64,000 nt of DNA from Aporhodopirellula rubra (GTDB taxonomy: Bacteria; Planctomycetota; Planctomycetia; Pirellulales; Pirellulaceae), in NCBI RefSeq assembly GCF_014192335.1, contig NZ_JACHXU010000016.1:62001-126000 (forward strand), written 5' to 3'. A program made the position numbers and the translations under genes. A model generated the notes under the pieces. That model made no database searches. It worked only from the letters and a program-made list of their open reading frames with translations, and was not told the DNA's origin. Of the stretch, positions 63,395-64,000 are shown in pieces (positions within the stretch are counted from its first letter, which is position 1; each line of letters starts with the position of its first letter).

Positions 63395-63972
63395 GTTGGG
63401 GGTTCTTTCGATTGCTCGGCGATTGCCGTGCGATGCGCAGATTGCTGTTCGAGGATCATGATTTTCTGCCATATCTTTCGTGACAACCCCGTACTGAGCT
63501 GTTCGACGTCACTGACAGAGGCGACGGATTCGGTGTCATCAAAATCACGCACATAGAGCGCCGCAATCTTCCCCGTTAGCGACAGCATTTCGCTGCAATA
63601 GTCCAAATACCGATTCAATTCCAACGGAGTCATTTGTTGACGGGGTGAATTCGTGGTGCTTTTCCAAATTTTCAAAACCCGTTCAGGATCCTTGGTCAAC
63701 TGATGCATATCGATGATATGGCAGATCGATCGGAGTTCATGGATCGCGGAGAGCGCGCGCCGTCGTTTGATGCGAGTTTCCAACGACACGAGAAAGTAGA
63801 TCGCCGCACCGAACAGCAACAATACGTTCGCACCGGCCTCGGCGGTCGTGATCAGATCGGTCAATTTCTGGACTTCATCTTCGATATCGTGCCCCGCCGC
63901 CCAAAAGCCCAAAAACCAAAGAAACAGAATCACCGAAGCACACGCGAGTACGTAGCCACTGATTCGGATCAT
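63391..63972 (-). CDS. Two-span membrane protein of unknown function
   Basis: 193 residues. Two hydrophobic segments (YVLACASVILFLWFLGFWAAG and VLLLFGAAIYFLVSL) flank an acidic loop, followed by about 120 soluble residues with a helical, charged character (RALSAIHELRSICHIIDMHQL; YLDYCSEMLSLTGKIAALYVRDF). The tail is likely cytoplasmic. The stop overlaps the SMUG1 ATG, so it leads a three-gene coupled set. The family is not recognised, but similar small two-span proteins occur in other bacteria. It starts at the ATG at 63972, with only 28 bases of window upstream, so the promoter and any earlier operon gene are not visible. Confidence 0.8.
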   Translation of the reverse strand: MIRISGYVLACASVILFLWFLGFWAAGHDIEDEVQKLTDLITTAEAGANVLLLFGAAIYFLVSLETRIKRRRALSAIHELRSICHIIDMHQLTKDPERVLKIWKSTTNSPRQQMTPLELNRYLDYCSEMLSLTGKIAALYVRDFDDTESVASVSDVEQLSTGLSRKIWQKIMILEQQSAHRTAIAEQSKEPPT

Positions 63973-64000
63973 GAAGATGGGTTGGCCGATGCGTGAGGAA

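Noticed and set aside
1..64000. CRISPR arrays, insertion sequences, prophage or integrase genes
   Set aside because: No regularly spaced repeats, transposase or phage structural motifs were seen in a read-through of both strands.

Overview
The window reads as a chromosomal segment of a planctomycete, most likely of the Pirellulaceae (Rhodopirellula-like). The evidence is the gene content: a DUF1549/DUF1553 gene coupled to a DUF1501 gene and a large secreted partner; two Tat-exported Gfo/Idh/MocA oxidoreductases; a giant surface protein with an Arg-rich N-terminus, a LESRQMLAG-type motif and a C-terminal dockerin; a leucine-rich-repeat membrane protein; and the hpnC-hpnD-hpnE squalene genes. 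Genes are dense on both strands, and partners are often joined by 4-base start/stop overlaps. I saw no rRNA, tRNA, CRISPR array, transposase, integrase or prophage, so this is mostly core and lineage-specific genome rather than an island. All calls are by eye from the sequence.

Layout, first half. 1-4.1 kb (minus): a four-gene cluster of two ABC-2-type ATPase/permease pairs, preceded by a frame-disrupted ORF. 4.2-5.7 kb (plus): a small membrane protein and a coiled-coil/zinc-ribbon membrane protein. 5.8-11 kb: a fungal-type cytosine deaminase, a secreted esterase, galE, a small secreted protein and a lipoprotein alpha/beta hydrolase. 11.2-16.1 kb (minus): lgt with an extra PDZ-like segment, then methyltransferase, FAD oxidoreductase and type III polyketide synthase, a set resembling srsABC-type phenolic-lipid operons. 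16.4-20.3 kb: a small membrane protein, an Mrp/ApbC iron-sulfur carrier, clpX and a SHOCT-like protein. 20.6-24.4 kb: an LplT-like MFS transporter with a clear intrinsic terminator, a secreted His-rich coiled-coil protein, and cytidine deaminase. 24.7-29 kb: a Deg-type protease, a secreted glycan-binding-like protein and a DUF4173-type membrane protein.

Layout, second half. 29.1-36.4 kb (plus): a tight run of oxidoreductase, HEAT-repeat protein, two-domain esterase, ApbE and a membrane-anchored protein. A long imperfect hairpin lies in the following intergenic region. 36.8-43.2 kb: leucyl aminopeptidase and ispH on minus, diverging from hpnC-hpnD-hpnE on plus, so an isoprenoid-precursor enzyme sits beside squalene synthesis. 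43.3-50.3 kb: a second Gfo/Idh/MocA enzyme, the roughly 1,420-residue surface protein, and a PolB-type 3'-5' exonuclease. 50.3-55.9 kb (minus): the DUF1549/DUF1553, DUF1501 and pre-peptidase-domain-like triad. 56-57.4 kb: a tandem RidA-fold, chorismatase-like protein. 57.7-59.8 kb: a divergent EF-G paralogue. 59.9-64 kb (minus): a three-gene overlapping unit encoding a membrane protein, a SMUG1-type uracil-DNA glycosylase and an LRR membrane protein.

The strongest candidates for something new are the membrane protein/SMUG1/LRR unit, the PDZ-containing Lgt next to the polyketide operon, the tandem chorismatase-like protein, and the EF-G paralogue lacking the switch II histidine. These are inferences from gene order and motifs, not demonstrated systems.
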